Shown: positions 33,219 through 41,793 of the stretch, one piece after another | Layout of the letters: the number at the start of each line of letters is the position of its first letter | Position numbering within the stretch: position 1 is the first letter of the stretch | Source of the DNA: Clostridia bacterium | GTDB taxonomy: Bacteria; Bacillota; Clostridia; Christensenellales; Aristaeellaceae | Assembly (NCBI GenBank): GCA_017550035.1 | Contig: JAFYLS010000092.1 | Coordinates: 1 to 64,000 of the forward strand | DNA length: 64,000 nucleotides | Direction of reading: 5' to 3' | Made by a program: the position numbers and the translations under genes | Notes under the pieces: generated by a model | Databases searched by the model: none | The model's input: the letters and a program-made list of their open reading frames with translations, nothing else | What the model was told of the DNA's origin: nothing

Positions 33219-34575
33219 AGAAATCAGCGGCATTGCCTGCCGTCATTATATGGAAACGGATTCTACCAACGCTGTCATCAAGCGCCTGATCCGGGAGGAT
33301 GAGGCGCCTTTGCCCCTGCCTTTTTGCGTGTATGCCGATCAGCAGACTGCCGGGCGCGGGCGCATGGACCGCACCTTTGTGTCTCCCGGCGGCGGCTTGT
33401 ATATGAGCGTGCTGCTGCCTGCGCAAGATGCAGAAAAAGCGTATCAGCTCACGCCCCTTGCGGCAGTGGCGGTGCTCCGTGCACTGAAGGAACTCCATGT
33501 TGCGGATGTGAAGATCAAGTGGGTGAACGATCTTTATCTTCGCGATAGGAAAATCTGCGGTATTTTGTGCGAAGGCGTACAGTTCAATGACGGAAAAAGC
33601 GGCGTGATTGTGGGAATCGGCGTGAATCTAAAGACGCCGGAAGGCGGATTCCCCTCCGAAGCAGGTGCTGCCGGCGCGCTGGACAGAGAGGACATCACCC
33701 GCAATCAGCTGCTGAAAAAGATCCTTTCCCACCTGCAAAAAGCGGTGCCCGGCGGTCCTTGCGAATGGAGCGATTATGAAAGCAACAGCCTGCTGAATTT
33801 CCGGCATGTGGTTTGCCGGCTGGGCAACAGGGAACTCAGCGGTTTTGTCAAAGGCATTGGCAAACAATATGAACTGCTTCTGGAAACGGAAGACGGCGAA
33901 ACGCATGCCGTCAACTGCGGGGAAGTGACCAAAGTGCGGCCCATGGCCCGCGCGGCGTTCTTTGATTTTGACGGCACCATGCGCCCGGGCGACAGCATTG
34001 TGCCCTATGTGGCGTTCGTGCGTAAAAAGAAAAAAATGCCCCGGTGGCAGTATGTGCTGGTGCTGCTCAGCACGGCAGGCTATCTCTTGCGCATCCTTCC
34101 CTCCACCGTGCCCAAGACGGCGGCGCTTCGTTTCCGCAAGCGCCTGACCGAAGAAGAAAACCGTGCGCTGGATATGGAATTTGCCAGGTTCCTCATCGAC
34201 AGTGCGTATCCTGTGGCGCTGAAACAGTGGAGCAATTATCAAAAGGCAGGCCATCAAATGGTGGTGCTCAGCGCCAGTACGGAAAATTATATGCGTTTTG
34301 TGGCAGAATTGCTGGAGGCCGATGCGCTGCTCTGTACGCCCATCGATGGGGACGGCAAGGTGCGTCATAACTGCCACGGCAAGGATAAAGTGGTGCGGGC
34401 GGAGGAATATGCAGCCAAAGAGAACATCTCTCTGGAGGAATCCTGCGCCTTTGGCGACAGCGGCAGTGATATTTATATCCTCACCCGGGTGGGCGACGGC
34501 TTTGCCGTGAATGCCAAACAAAAACTGCTCAAAAAGATCCGGGGGAAGGATATTTCGTCCGTCTCCTGGCGCTGA
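33196..34575 (+). CDS. birA: Biotin-protein ligase fused to a HAD-IB phosphatase
   Basis: A 459-residue fusion. Residues 1 to about 250 are a group I biotin ligase without the N-terminal DNA-binding domain: STNAVIKRL, the biotinoyl-AMP loop GRGRMDRTF, IKWVNDLYL with the active Lys, GIGVNLK, and the C-terminal SH3-like part. From about residue 253 a complete HAD-IB (SerB-like) phosphatase follows: FFDFDGTMRPGD, LSASTENY, GDSGSDIYIL. The reading frame is continuous. BirA charges biotin carboxylases; the phosphatase substrate is unknown. The gene starts inside the MazF-like gene, suggesting translational coupling. Confidence 0.88.
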   Translation: MKEQWKNKEISGIACRHYMETDSTNAVIKRLIREDEAPLPLPFCVYADQQTAGRGRMDRTFVSPGGGLYMSVLLPAQDAEKAYQLTPLAAVAVLRALKELHVADVKIKWVNDLYLRDRKICGILCEGVQFNDGKSGVIVGIGVNLKTPEGGFPSEAGAAGALDREDITRNQLLKKILSHLQKAVPGGPCEWSDYESNSLLNFRHVVCRLGNRELSGFVKGIGKQYELLLETEDGETHAVNCGEVTKVRPMARAAFFDFDGTMRPGDSIVPYVAFVRKKKKMPRWQYVLVLLSTAGYLLRILPSTVPKTAALRFRKRLTEEENRALDMEFARFLIDSAYPVALKQWSNYQKAGHQMVVLSASTENYMRFVAELLEADALLCTPIDGDGKVRHNCHGKDKVVRAEEYAAKENISLEESCAFGDSGSDIYILTRVGDGFAVNAKQKLLKKIRGKDISSVSWR

Positions 34576-34616
34576 TGCACGATTGCGGCGCAAGGTGCCC
34601 GTCAAGTGAAAAAAGA

Positions 34617-34662
34617 AACCCCGCCCTGCGGCAGAAAGTTTGCCGCGGGCGGGGTGTTTTTT
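34617..34662. terminator. Bidirectional terminator between birA-HAD and serine hydrolase
   Basis: ACCCCGCC/GGCGGGGT outer and TGCGGCA/TTGCCGC inner arms, T-run TTTTTTC on the plus side and TTTCTTTTTT on the minus side. Confidence 0.85.
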
Positions 34663-34720
34663 CGTTCGGATGGGAAAAAGCAAAAATTCAGCGGCGGGAA
34701 AAAAGTGTTCCCGGGAAAGG

Positions 34721-35557
34721 TCAAAGCGTCAGGTCCGCCAGATACTTCTGCACATCCATCCCGTGACGCTTTTCGTCAAAGGCGTGCCAGGCGAAGGCGG
34801 CGCGGTGCGTCCGGGAATAGGCGATGCCCTGCCCGTACATGCCCATTTTACCCCGAAGGGTATCGCTCATGGGCGTCAGTTCGTAGTTTCTGTTTTCCAC
34901 CAGATTCACCCAGGCTTCGGAAAGAATGCGCTGCCCTTGCCAAACGCCTTTGTTCAAATACAGGGCGCTCAGCTTCACATTGTCTTCCGCGCCGGTATAC
35001 AACCCGGTGGCGCCCATGGGGAAGTCCAGGGGACACCGGCTCCAGGCGATCTCCTGAAAGCCCAGAGGCTCAATGAGCCGTTTGCGGAGGAAGGAATCCA
35101 TCTTCTCTCCGCATACGTGATCCACTGCCCGGGAAAGCAGATAAAACCCGGCGTCCGTATACTGAAAATGGCTGCCCGGGCTGTAGGGACGGGGAAAGTT
35201 CAGCGCCAGCTGCAGGTAGTCCTGGGACGGATAGGTATTCACGTTTTCCACGTCGATGTCCAGATGCCCCTGTCCGTAGCCGATGCGATGGGTCAGTGCA
35301 TGCTCGATCGTCACGTTTTTCCATGCGGGGTCGTGAAGAATATCTCCCAGGGAATCCCCTACGTCCAGCTTTCCTTCGTCCCACAGTAAACCGATGGCGG
35401 TAGTCGTAAAGGCCTTGGCCACGGAATATCCGTTGTGACACCGGGTACAGGGCTGGAAACGGTGAAACTGCAGGCCTTCTTCCTTTGTCCACATGGCAAA
35501 ACCGTACAGGTTTGCATTCAATTGGGAAAGATCACGGATGATCCGGTCAAACTGCAT
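34721..35557 (-). CDS. Serine beta-lactamase-like hydrolase
   Basis: A 278-residue class C beta-lactamase/esterase-type protein. The SxxK motif is SVAKAF (near residue 47) and a YTD motif follows at the expected YxN place (QYTDAGFYLLS); the third motif appears as HAFDE rather than KTG-like HxG. No signal peptide is present, so it is probably a cytoplasmic esterase or peptidase rather than a lactamase. ATG at 35557 is preceded by AAGGAG. Confidence 0.78.
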   Translation of the reverse strand: MQFDRIIRDLSQLNANLYGFAMWTKEEGLQFHRFQPCTRCHNGYSVAKAFTTTAIGLLWDEGKLDVGDSLGDILHDPAWKNVTIEHALTHRIGYGQGHLDIDVENVNTYPSQDYLQLALNFPRPYSPGSHFQYTDAGFYLLSRAVDHVCGEKMDSFLRKRLIEPLGFQEIAWSRCPLDFPMGATGLYTGAEDNVKLSALYLNKGVWQGQRILSEAWVNLVENRNYELTPMSDTLRGKMGMYGQGIAYSRTHRAAFAWHAFDEKRHGMDVQKYLADLTL

Positions 35558-35636
35558 GGCAAAATCTCCTTTTGTGCTTCTGTGGTTACAGTACCACAAT
35601 CGGCAGATGAATACAAGTTCCCATGGCAACAAAAAA

Positions 35637-35663
35637 ACCGCTTCCGGAAAAAGGGAAGCGGCT
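35637..35663 (-). terminator. Hairpin terminator of the two-component operon
   Basis: Minus strand AGCCGCTTCC and GGAAGCGGTT arms, then TTTTTTG. Confidence 0.8.
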
Positions 35664-35686
35664 TTGTAAGTGTATATTTGGGGTGA

Positions 35687-37219
35687 TCAGCCCTGATGCA
35701 GGGGAATTTCCACAATGAAGCTGGTGCCCTTGCCCTCTTCGCTTTCCACGCGGATGGCGCCGCCGTGGAGCAGCACCAGCTGATGCACGATGGAAAGGCC
35801 CAGACCCGTACCGCCGCTTTCGCGGCTGCGGGCTTTATCCACCCGGTAGAAGCGGTCGAAGATATGGGGCAGGTTTTCCTTGGCAATGCCGGGGCCGTTG
35901 TCCGTCACCGTCAGGAGGGCGTCGCGGCCTTCCTTGACCAGCGTCACTTTGATTTGGCCGCCCTGCTGCGTGTACTTGACGGCATTTTCCATCAGGTTGT
36001 AGATCACCTGATTGAGCTTGCTCTTATCGGCATACAAGTCGCAGGGATCGCCAAGGGTCAGCAGGATCCTCTGGTTCTTTTGCTGGGCAATGGGTTCCAG
36101 GCGGTGAGCCGTTTCCTTGCACAGCGCGGCGATGGACACGTTTTCCCGTGTCAGCTTCACGCTCTGGCTGTCCATCTGCACCAGCGTCAGCAGATCGCTG
36201 ACGATGGTGGAAAGCCGGTCGATTTCCTTGTTGATATCCGTCATGAACTCGGTGCGCAGGTCCCTGTCCATATCCGGCTGATAGATCAGTGATTCGATCA
36301 TGATCTTCATGGTGGCCAGGGGCGTTTTCAGTTCATGGCTGGCATTGCTGACAAAGCTGTTGCGGCTCTGGTCCAGCGTTTCCAGCTTTTCGCTCATGGA
36401 GTTGAAGGCGCGGGCAAGTTCCCGCATTTCTCCCGAGCCCTTTTCACTGACGCGGGCGGAAAAATCGCCTTTGGACATGCGCTGAATACCGCGCCTGAGA
36501 CCGGTGATGGGGGCGGTGAACCAATGGGAAAAGGCGCCGCTGCAAAGCAGCGCTGCGGCAGCGACCAGAAGGAAAATGACCATCATCTGGTCCTGAAGGA
36601 GGTACAGCCGATCCATCATGGCGTCCACCGGGGAAATGAGCAGCAGTACGCCGATGATGCTGCTTTCATGCACCACGGCGGCGGCGCAGTAGCTTTCCCA
36701 CTGGCCCTGATTGCGGGAGAGAAACAGCATGCTGTCCGTATCCAGCTTTTCACCCGTCTGCACATCGCGGATGCCGTAATCCACCTGATTGCCCAATACC
36801 AGAATGCTTTTCACTTCGCTGACGGGAAAAAGCTGCCCGTTCAGCGTGCCGTGCGTATCCAATTGCACCTTGCCGTTTTCATCCAGCAGCAGCACACGCC
36901 CGCCCATTTCGCTGCCGGATAAAAGCATTTCGTGCCGGAGAGCATCCATATCCCGTCCGCGCAGGGAGGGAGACAGCCTTTCCGCCAGTATTTCCAGTTG
37001 TGCGCGGTCGTTGGTAATGCGTTCTTCAAACAAAAAGTCGCCTACCATGCGGCTCAGCGAGCTTGCCATTACATAAAAGGACAGCCCGACGATCAGCAGG
37101 AAGGCGAGCAAAATGCGCACACGGATGCCGGAAAGGGGATTTTTAATCTTTATCGGTGAAATAGTAGCCCACTCCCCACTTGGTGAAGATGAACTCGGTC
37201 TGGGCGGGATTGCGTTCAA
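35687..37219 (-). CDS. HAMP-domain sensor histidine kinase
   Basis: A kinase of up to 510 residues. Membrane helix 1 (VRILLAFLLIVGLSFYVMA), an extracellular sensor of about 130 residues, helix 2 (VIFLLVAAAALLCSGAF), HAMP, DHp with SNASHELKTPLATMK, and HATPase with NLMENAVKYT, DNGPGIAKENLPHIFDRF, GGTGLGLS. The start is uncertain: the frame opens with TTG at 37219 inside the response-regulator gene, but no good ribosome site is there, and an internal GTG just before helix 1 (around 37115) is possible. It pairs with the upstream regulator, as in PhoR/WalK-type systems; the signal is unknown. Confidence 0.88.
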   Translation of the reverse strand: MNAIPPRPSSSSPSGEWATISPIKIKNPLSGIRVRILLAFLLIVGLSFYVMASSLSRMVGDFLFEERITNDRAQLEILAERLSPSLRGRDMDALRHEMLLSGSEMGGRVLLLDENGKVQLDTHGTLNGQLFPVSEVKSILVLGNQVDYGIRDVQTGEKLDTDSMLFLSRNQGQWESYCAAAVVHESSIIGVLLLISPVDAMMDRLYLLQDQMMVIFLLVAAAALLCSGAFSHWFTAPITGLRRGIQRMSKGDFSARVSEKGSGEMRELARAFNSMSEKLETLDQSRNSFVSNASHELKTPLATMKIMIESLIYQPDMDRDLRTEFMTDINKEIDRLSTIVSDLLTLVQMDSQSVKLTRENVSIAALCKETAHRLEPIAQQKNQRILLTLGDPCDLYADKSKLNQVIYNLMENAVKYTQQGGQIKVTLVKEGRDALLTVTDNGPGIAKENLPHIFDRFYRVDKARSRESGGTGLGLSIVHQLVLLHGGAIRVESEEGKGTSFIVEIPLHQG

Positions 37220-37835
37220 TCTTTTCGCGCAGGCGGCGGATATGCACGTCTACCGTACGGGCATCGCCCATGTAGTCGTACTTCCACACGGTTTCCAGCA
37301 TCACTTCGCGGGAGAATACCTTGCCCCGGTTGGTGATGAAGAGCTGCAGCAGGTCAAACTCCTTGGCGGTGAGGCGGATATCCTTGCCGCCCAAAGTGAC
37401 GCTGCGGTTCACCACGTTCACTTCCATATCGTGCACGCGGATCACCTTGCGGTCTTCCTGCTGGGCAGGCTGACTGGCGCGGCGCAGAATGGTCTTGATG
37501 CGGGCCTTCACTTCCAGAATGTTGAAAGGCTTGGTCATGTAGTCGTCCGCACCGTATTCCAGGCCCAGAATCTTGTCCATGTCTTCGCCCTTGGCGGTGA
37601 GCATGATGATGGGCACATTGCTGTTTTCACGGATGCGCTGGCACACCTGAATGCCGTCCATCTTGGGCAGCATCACGTCCAGCAAAATCAGATCCACCTG
37701 GTTTTCCAGAAAAACCTTCAGCGCTTCTTCGCCGTCGGTGGCGGTCATGATTTCATACCCTTCCTGTTCCAGGGTATAGCGCAGACCTTTCAGAATCAAC
37801 GGTTCGTCGTCTACCAGCAGAATTCTTTTGGCCAC
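37143..37835 (-). CDS. OmpR/PhoB-type response regulator
   Basis: A 230-residue regulator. The receiver has DDEP, the phosphorylated Asp in DLILLDVMLPKMDG, and KPF; the C-terminal winged helix has LTAKEFDLLQLF and DARTVDVHIRRLREKI. I choose GTG at 37835, nine bases from AGGAAGG; the ATG three codons earlier lies directly on that site. It is the first gene of the regulator-kinase operon, and its 3' end overlaps the kinase frame. Confidence 0.93.
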   Translation of the reverse strand: MAKRILLVDDEPLILKGLRYTLEQEGYEIMTATDGEEALKVFLENQVDLILLDVMLPKMDGIQVCQRIRENSNVPIIMLTAKGEDMDKILGLEYGADDYMTKPFNILEVKARIKTILRRASQPAQQEDRKVIRVHDMEVNVVNRSVTLGGKDIRLTAKEFDLLQLFITNRGKVFSREVMLETVWKYDYMGDARTVDVHIRRLREKIERNPAQTEFIFTKWGVGYYFTDKD

Positions 37836-37915
37836 AGTATTCATCCTTCCTGTATAAGCACGCCCGCTGCGGGCTGCGAAAGCATCTTTTGCACATTGCA
37901 CCAATGTACGCTCCT

Positions 37916-37945
37916 ATTTTACACTGTTTTCATTACAAAAATCAA
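37916..37945 (-). promoter_or_regulatory. Promoter of the two-component operon
   Basis: Minus strand TTGATT (37945-37940), 18-base spacer, TAAAAT (37921-37916). Confidence 0.5.
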
Positions 37946-38047
37946 GTATTTCGCAATCTTTTCTACATAATTTTGGACATTTTTTCCTTCGTGGAAGCCG
38001 ATTCGTAAAAGGTGCGTAAAAAATACAGGCTGCAGGGGGGCTTTGGC

Positions 38048-38077
38048 TTGACTTCATTGCCTGAAACATGCCATAAT
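38048..38077 (+). promoter_or_regulatory. Promoter of the LRR protein-miaA operon
   Basis: TTGACT (38048-38053), 18-base spacer, CATAAT (38072-38077). AGGAGGTG precedes the ATG at 38105. Confidence 0.55.
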
Positions 38078-38104
38078 AAACCGTTTACAGGAGGTGTTTT
38101 ATAG

Positions 38105-39025
38105 ATGAAAAAATGGCTGCCCGTTTTGATGGCTTTGCTGCTTGTGCTGCCCCTTTGCGCCTTTGCGGAGGAAGCGGCTGAAGAAACCGTGGAAATGATT
38201 AAGCTGAGCAAAAAACTGGAAGTGCCCATCGACACGGAATACGTGGACTTCGGCACGGAAAAGATCGGCAGTGATCAGTTTGATAAATTGATCGCCAATT
38301 TGCAGAAAATGCCCAACCTGAAGAAGGTGGACATGTTTGAATCTCCCGTGTGGAAGAGCCACATTGAAAAGTTTGTGGCGGCGCTGCCGGATGTGGAATT
38401 CGGCTGGACCATGCGCTTTGCCGAGCACACCATCCGCACGGACGCCACGGCCTTTTCCACGCTCCACAACAACAAGAGCGAAACCCACAGCAGCCGTCAC
38501 TGGGATATTCTCAAATACTGCAAAAATCTGGTGGCGCTGGATCTGGGGCACAACAGCATTGATGATATTTCCTTTATTGCCGATATCCCCTCCCTCAAGG
38601 TGCTGATTCTGGCCTGCAACTATATCGAGGACATTACGCCCCTTGAAAACCACCCCAATCTGGAATACATTGAACTGTTCAAAAACAGGGTGAAGGATGT
38701 GAGCGTGCTTGCGAGCATGCCCAACCTGATCGATTTGAACCTGTGCTACAACTACATCGAGGATTACAGCCCCCTGTACGAAATGAAGCAGCTGGAGCGG
38801 CTGTGGCTGTATAACTCCAACAATTACATGACCAGCAAGCCTGTGCCCATGGACATTGTAAACGGGCTCAAGGAAGCGCTGCCCAATACCCATATCGACT
38901 ATGAAAACTACTCCACCGGCGGCGGCTGGCGCGAACATGACCGTTATTTTGTGATCTATGAAATGTTCAAGAATGGCACCTACATCCCCTTTGCATCCTC
39001 TACCGAAACTGCCGAGGCTGAATAA
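38105..39025 (+). CDS. Secreted leucine-rich-repeat protein
   Basis: A 306-residue exported protein. Signal peptide MKKWLPVLMALLLVLPLCAFA, then a region of about 110 residues, then internalin-like repeats of 22 residues: NLVALDLGHNSIDDISFIAD, SLKVLILACNYIEDITPLEN, NLEYIELFKNRVKDVSVLAS, NLIDLNLCYNYIEDYSPLYE. The end is acidic (SSTETAEAE) with no cell-wall anchor. Its stop codon abuts the miaA ATG (TAAATG), so a secreted protein is co-transcribed with a tRNA enzyme. Binding partner unknown. Confidence 0.85.
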   Translation: MKKWLPVLMALLLVLPLCAFAEEAAEETVEMIKLSKKLEVPIDTEYVDFGTEKIGSDQFDKLIANLQKMPNLKKVDMFESPVWKSHIEKFVAALPDVEFGWTMRFAEHTIRTDATAFSTLHNNKSETHSSRHWDILKYCKNLVALDLGHNSIDDISFIADIPSLKVLILACNYIEDITPLENHPNLEYIELFKNRVKDVSVLASMPNLIDLNLCYNYIEDYSPLYEMKQLERLWLYNSNNYMTSKPVPMDIVNGLKEALPNTHIDYENYSTGGGWREHDRYFVIYEMFKNGTYIPFASSTETAEAE

Positions 39026-39925
39026 ATGGAAAAACTGATTGTCATTCTGGGCACCACGGCGGCCGGTAAAAGCGATATCGGCATCCGTCTGGCGCAGAAG
39101 TTTAACGGCGAGATCATTTCCGCCGATTCCCGGCAGGTGTTCCGGGGGCTGGATTTGGGCAGCGGCAAGGTGACGAAGGAAGAACAAGAGATGGTGCCCC
39201 ATCACCTCATTGACGTGTGCAATCCCGGGGATTTCTATTCCATGGCGGATTTCCAGAAGCAGGCCTATCGCTGCATTGACGAAATTGCCGCCCGCGGGAA
39301 GGTGCCGTTTATGGTGGGCGGAACCGGTCTGTATGTGGATTCGGTCACTGAAGGCTATCAGCTGTCCGATAAGATGCCGGACCTTGCCTATCGCGCCGAA
39401 CTGGAAAAGCTGACCACCCCGGAACTGTATGACATGCTCATGGAAAAGCTGCCCGGTCATGAAGTGGACGCCAGCAACCGCAACCGCGTGATGCGCGTAT
39501 TGGAAAAGCTCCACGACGGCGATGATGCGCTGCCGAAAAAGCAGCAGAGGTACGACTGCCTGCTGCTGGGCGTGAACTGGGAACGTGAAGTGCTGAAACA
39601 GCGCATTGACGAGCGGCTGGAAAGACGGTTCCAAATGGGCATGGTGGACGAGATCAAGGGTCTCATCGACAATGGCGTATCCACCGAATTCCTTCTGGGA
39701 TTGGGTCTGGAATACCGGTATATCACCCAGTATGTGCTGGGCGAAATTGCCACCATGGAGGAACTGACGGAGGAACTGGGCAAGGCCATCAAGCGGTTCG
39801 CCCGCCGGCAGATGACCTGGTTCCGCCGCCATGGACAGAACATTCACTGGCTGGATATGACAAAAGATCCGGATGCCGAGGCGGAAGCGCTGATCCGGGA
39901 CTTTTTGGGGGAGGGTGATTGCTGA
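39026..39925 (+). CDS. miaA: tRNA dimethylallyltransferase
   Basis: A 299-residue enzyme adding the isopentenyl group to A37 of tRNAs reading UNN codons. The P-loop GTTAAGKSDIGIRLA, SADSRQVFRGLDLGSGKV, PHHLIDVCNPGDFYSMADF, MVGGTGLY, and the C-terminal FARRQMTWFRR motif are all there. It begins directly after the LRR stop and overlaps the next small gene by one base. No mutS/mutL or hfq neighbours are present. Confidence 0.95.
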   Translation: MEKLIVILGTTAAGKSDIGIRLAQKFNGEIISADSRQVFRGLDLGSGKVTKEEQEMVPHHLIDVCNPGDFYSMADFQKQAYRCIDEIAARGKVPFMVGGTGLYVDSVTEGYQLSDKMPDLAYRAELEKLTTPELYDMLMEKLPGHEVDASNRNRVMRVLEKLHDGDDALPKKQQRYDCLLLGVNWEREVLKQRIDERLERRFQMGMVDEIKGLIDNGVSTEFLLGLGLEYRYITQYVLGEIATMEELTEELGKAIKRFARRQMTWFRRHGQNIHWLDMTKDPDAEAEALIRDFLGEGDC

Positions 39926-40173
39926 TGGGCAGAAAGCAGCGGTTGACCGCTTATGATATCGCCCGCTATTCCGAAACGGAGGAAGGGCGGAAATATCTGG
40001 AATATAACGAAAAAGTAGGCGGAGAGCCTTTGGGACTGATGGTGCCCATCGGATATCCGCACGGCGTGGAAGAAATGGGCGGCGTGATCGCCGTGTATGA
40101 GGAATGCATCCGGCAGGGCGTCACCTGGGAAAAACTGCTGCATTTCAAAATTCCAAAGGGCGTCATTATGTAA
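39925..40173 (+). CDS. Small protein of unknown function
   Basis: An 82-residue soluble protein starting at an ATG overlapping the miaA stop (TGATG), preceded by GGGGGAGGGTG. It is Tyr/Glu-rich (RYSETEEGRKYLEYNEKVGGEPLG in part) and ends in a predicted helix followed by a short strand (KIPKGVIM). Coupled to miaA, it may be a co-expressed accessory protein. I do not recognise a family. Confidence 0.65.
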   Translation: MGRKQRLTAYDIARYSETEEGRKYLEYNEKVGGEPLGLMVPIGYPHGVEEMGGVIAVYEECIRQGVTWEKLLHFKIPKGVIM

Positions 40174-40215
40174 AAAGACGATCGATGGCAAATACACAGA
40201 AAGAAGGCAAACGAT

Positions 40216-41232
40216 ATGAAAACGATTGAGTATATCCAGCAGCTGCTGGCTATTCCCTCCCCTACAGGCTATACGAAAAACGTGGCGAATCAGCTGTGCG
40301 CATGGCTCAAGGAGATGGGCTATCAGCCCCGCGTGACCCGCAAGGGGCTGGTCTGGTGCGATCTGTGTCAGGGCGAGGGTGAAGGGCTGCTTCTGTCCGC
40401 CCATGTGGATACCCTGGGCGCCATGGTGCGTTCCGTCAAGGGCAACGGCCGTATCCGCTACACCAAGGTGGCTTCCGGCGCCGATACCACCGTGGAAACG
40501 GAAAACGTGCTCATCCACACCCGGGACGGCCGCACCTACACCGGCACCGTGCAGAGCTGCCATGCCAGTCAGCATGTGTTCCCCCGCATGGCCGGCGAAG
40601 AACGCAATGACGAAACGCTGGAAATTGTGCTGGATGAAGTGGTGCATTCTGCAAAAGATGTGGAAAATCTGGGCATCGAAACGGGCTGCTTTATTTCCTG
40701 GGAACCCCGCACGGTGGTCACCGAATCCGGTTTCGTCAAGAGCCGCTTTCTGGACGATAAGGCCAGCGCCGGCATCCTGCTGAAGATCGCCGAAGAAATT
40801 GCTTCCGGTGAACTGAAGCCTGCCCGCCCCGTCAGCATCATGTTTACCGTGCATGAAGAAATTGGCCACGGCGCCAGCATGAAGCTGCCCGAAAATATCG
40901 GCGATCTCATTGCTGTGGACATGGGCTGCGTGGGCAACGACCTCAAGTGCGATGAAACCATGGTGTCCATCTGCGTGAAGGATTCCGGCGGCGCCTACAA
41001 TTATGATCTGGTCAGCGATCTGATCGCCATCGCCAAGGAAAATGAACTGCGCTATGCCGCAGACGTGTACCCCAGCTACGGCTCTGACGCCGGCGCTTCT
41101 CTCCGCAGCGGCAACGACGTGCGCCATGCCTGCATCGGCCCCGGCGTGTTTGCTTCCCACGGTTATGAACGCACCCACCTTCTGGGTATTGAAAACACCG
41201 AAATGCTGCTGAAAAAGTACATGGTCCGCTAA
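40216..41232 (+). CDS. M42-family metallo-aminopeptidase
   Basis: A 338-residue peptidase/glutamyl-aminopeptidase or endoglucanase-like M42 protein. The dinuclear metal ligands are visible in order: H (LLSAHVDTLG), D (SRFLDDKASAG), the catalytic EE (TVHEEIGHGA), D (AVDMGCVG), and H (FASHGYERTH). Members trim free peptides from the N-terminus in the cytoplasm. It lies 42 bases after the small protein gene and ends at a terminator. Confidence 0.92.
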   Translation: MKTIEYIQQLLAIPSPTGYTKNVANQLCAWLKEMGYQPRVTRKGLVWCDLCQGEGEGLLLSAHVDTLGAMVRSVKGNGRIRYTKVASGADTTVETENVLIHTRDGRTYTGTVQSCHASQHVFPRMAGEERNDETLEIVLDEVVHSAKDVENLGIETGCFISWEPRTVVTESGFVKSRFLDDKASAGILLKIAEEIASGELKPARPVSIMFTVHEEIGHGASMKLPENIGDLIAVDMGCVGNDLKCDETMVSICVKDSGGAYNYDLVSDLIAIAKENELRYAADVYPSYGSDAGASLRSGNDVRHACIGPGVFASHGYERTHLLGIENTEMLLKKYMVR

Positions 41233-41297
41233 GCGCAGGAAATAGCAGCATTAGAACAAAAGAATACATAAACGATTACTAAAAGATTACTAAAAGA

Positions 41298-41338
41298 CCC
41301 CCTTCGCGCATAGCATGTGATGAGCGGAGGGGGTTTTT
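41298..41338 (+). terminator. Terminator of the M42 gene, enclosing a ribosome site
   Basis: CCCCCTTCGC and GCGGAGGGGG arms, then TTTTTG. The distal arm holds GGAGGGGG, the ribosome site of the next small gene. Confidence 0.7.
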
Positions 41339-41340
41339 GT

Positions 41341-41544
41341 ATGAATCCGAAGGAAAATGGTTCCAGTATCGGCAGCCGGTGCTATCCTTCCCGGAGCAGC
41401 CGATGGCTCCGGGCGCTGGGGTTTGTGCTGATGGCGTTGGGCGCAGTGCTCATTTTGTTCTGTGTGCCTTATTGGGCGTGGTGGGCGCTGCTGGGTGCGG
41501 TGCTCATTGCGGTGGGCTTTTTGCTGACCCGCTGGGGTCAATAG
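41341..41544 (+). CDS. Putative small membrane protein
   Basis: A 67-residue protein: a short polar N-terminus with a basic patch (RCYPSRSSRWLRA), then two hydrophobic helices (LGFVLMALGAVLILFCVPYW, AWWALLGAVLIAVGFLLT) and a final RWGQ. GGAGGGGG is seven bases before the ATG and inside the terminator stem of the upstream gene, so translation would need read-through transcripts in which the stem is opened. Similar tiny two-helix proteins exist in Clostridia but have no known role. Confidence 0.5.
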   Translation: MNPKENGSSIGSRCYPSRSSRWLRALGFVLMALGAVLILFCVPYWAWWALLGAVLIAVGFLLTRWGQ

Positions 41545-41707
41545 GAAGGGAGTGTGTGATCGGGTATGGCCATGCGTGTGATCTGCGTGCGTGCGCCCCG
41601 GGGCATCCGGAGTCTGCTCAGGCTGTTTGTCAGCAGGAAAAGAACTGCCTGAAACGGGCGGTTTTTCTGAACAATTTGTCTTCTGAACGTGTAGCTGCCT
41701 GCAAAGG

Positions 41708-41748
41708 AAAACCCCGTTTGCCGACTGTTTTGCCGGAAACGGGGTTTT
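41708..41748. terminator. Bidirectional terminator between small membrane gene and ABC ATPase
   Basis: AAAACCCCGTTT/AAACGGGGTTTT outer and GCCG/… inner arms; A- and T-runs on both sides. Confidence 0.8.
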
Positions 41749-41793
41749 GAATTTTTTCAGAATAACCATTCAGCGGAGAATGGTTTGGTTGTT

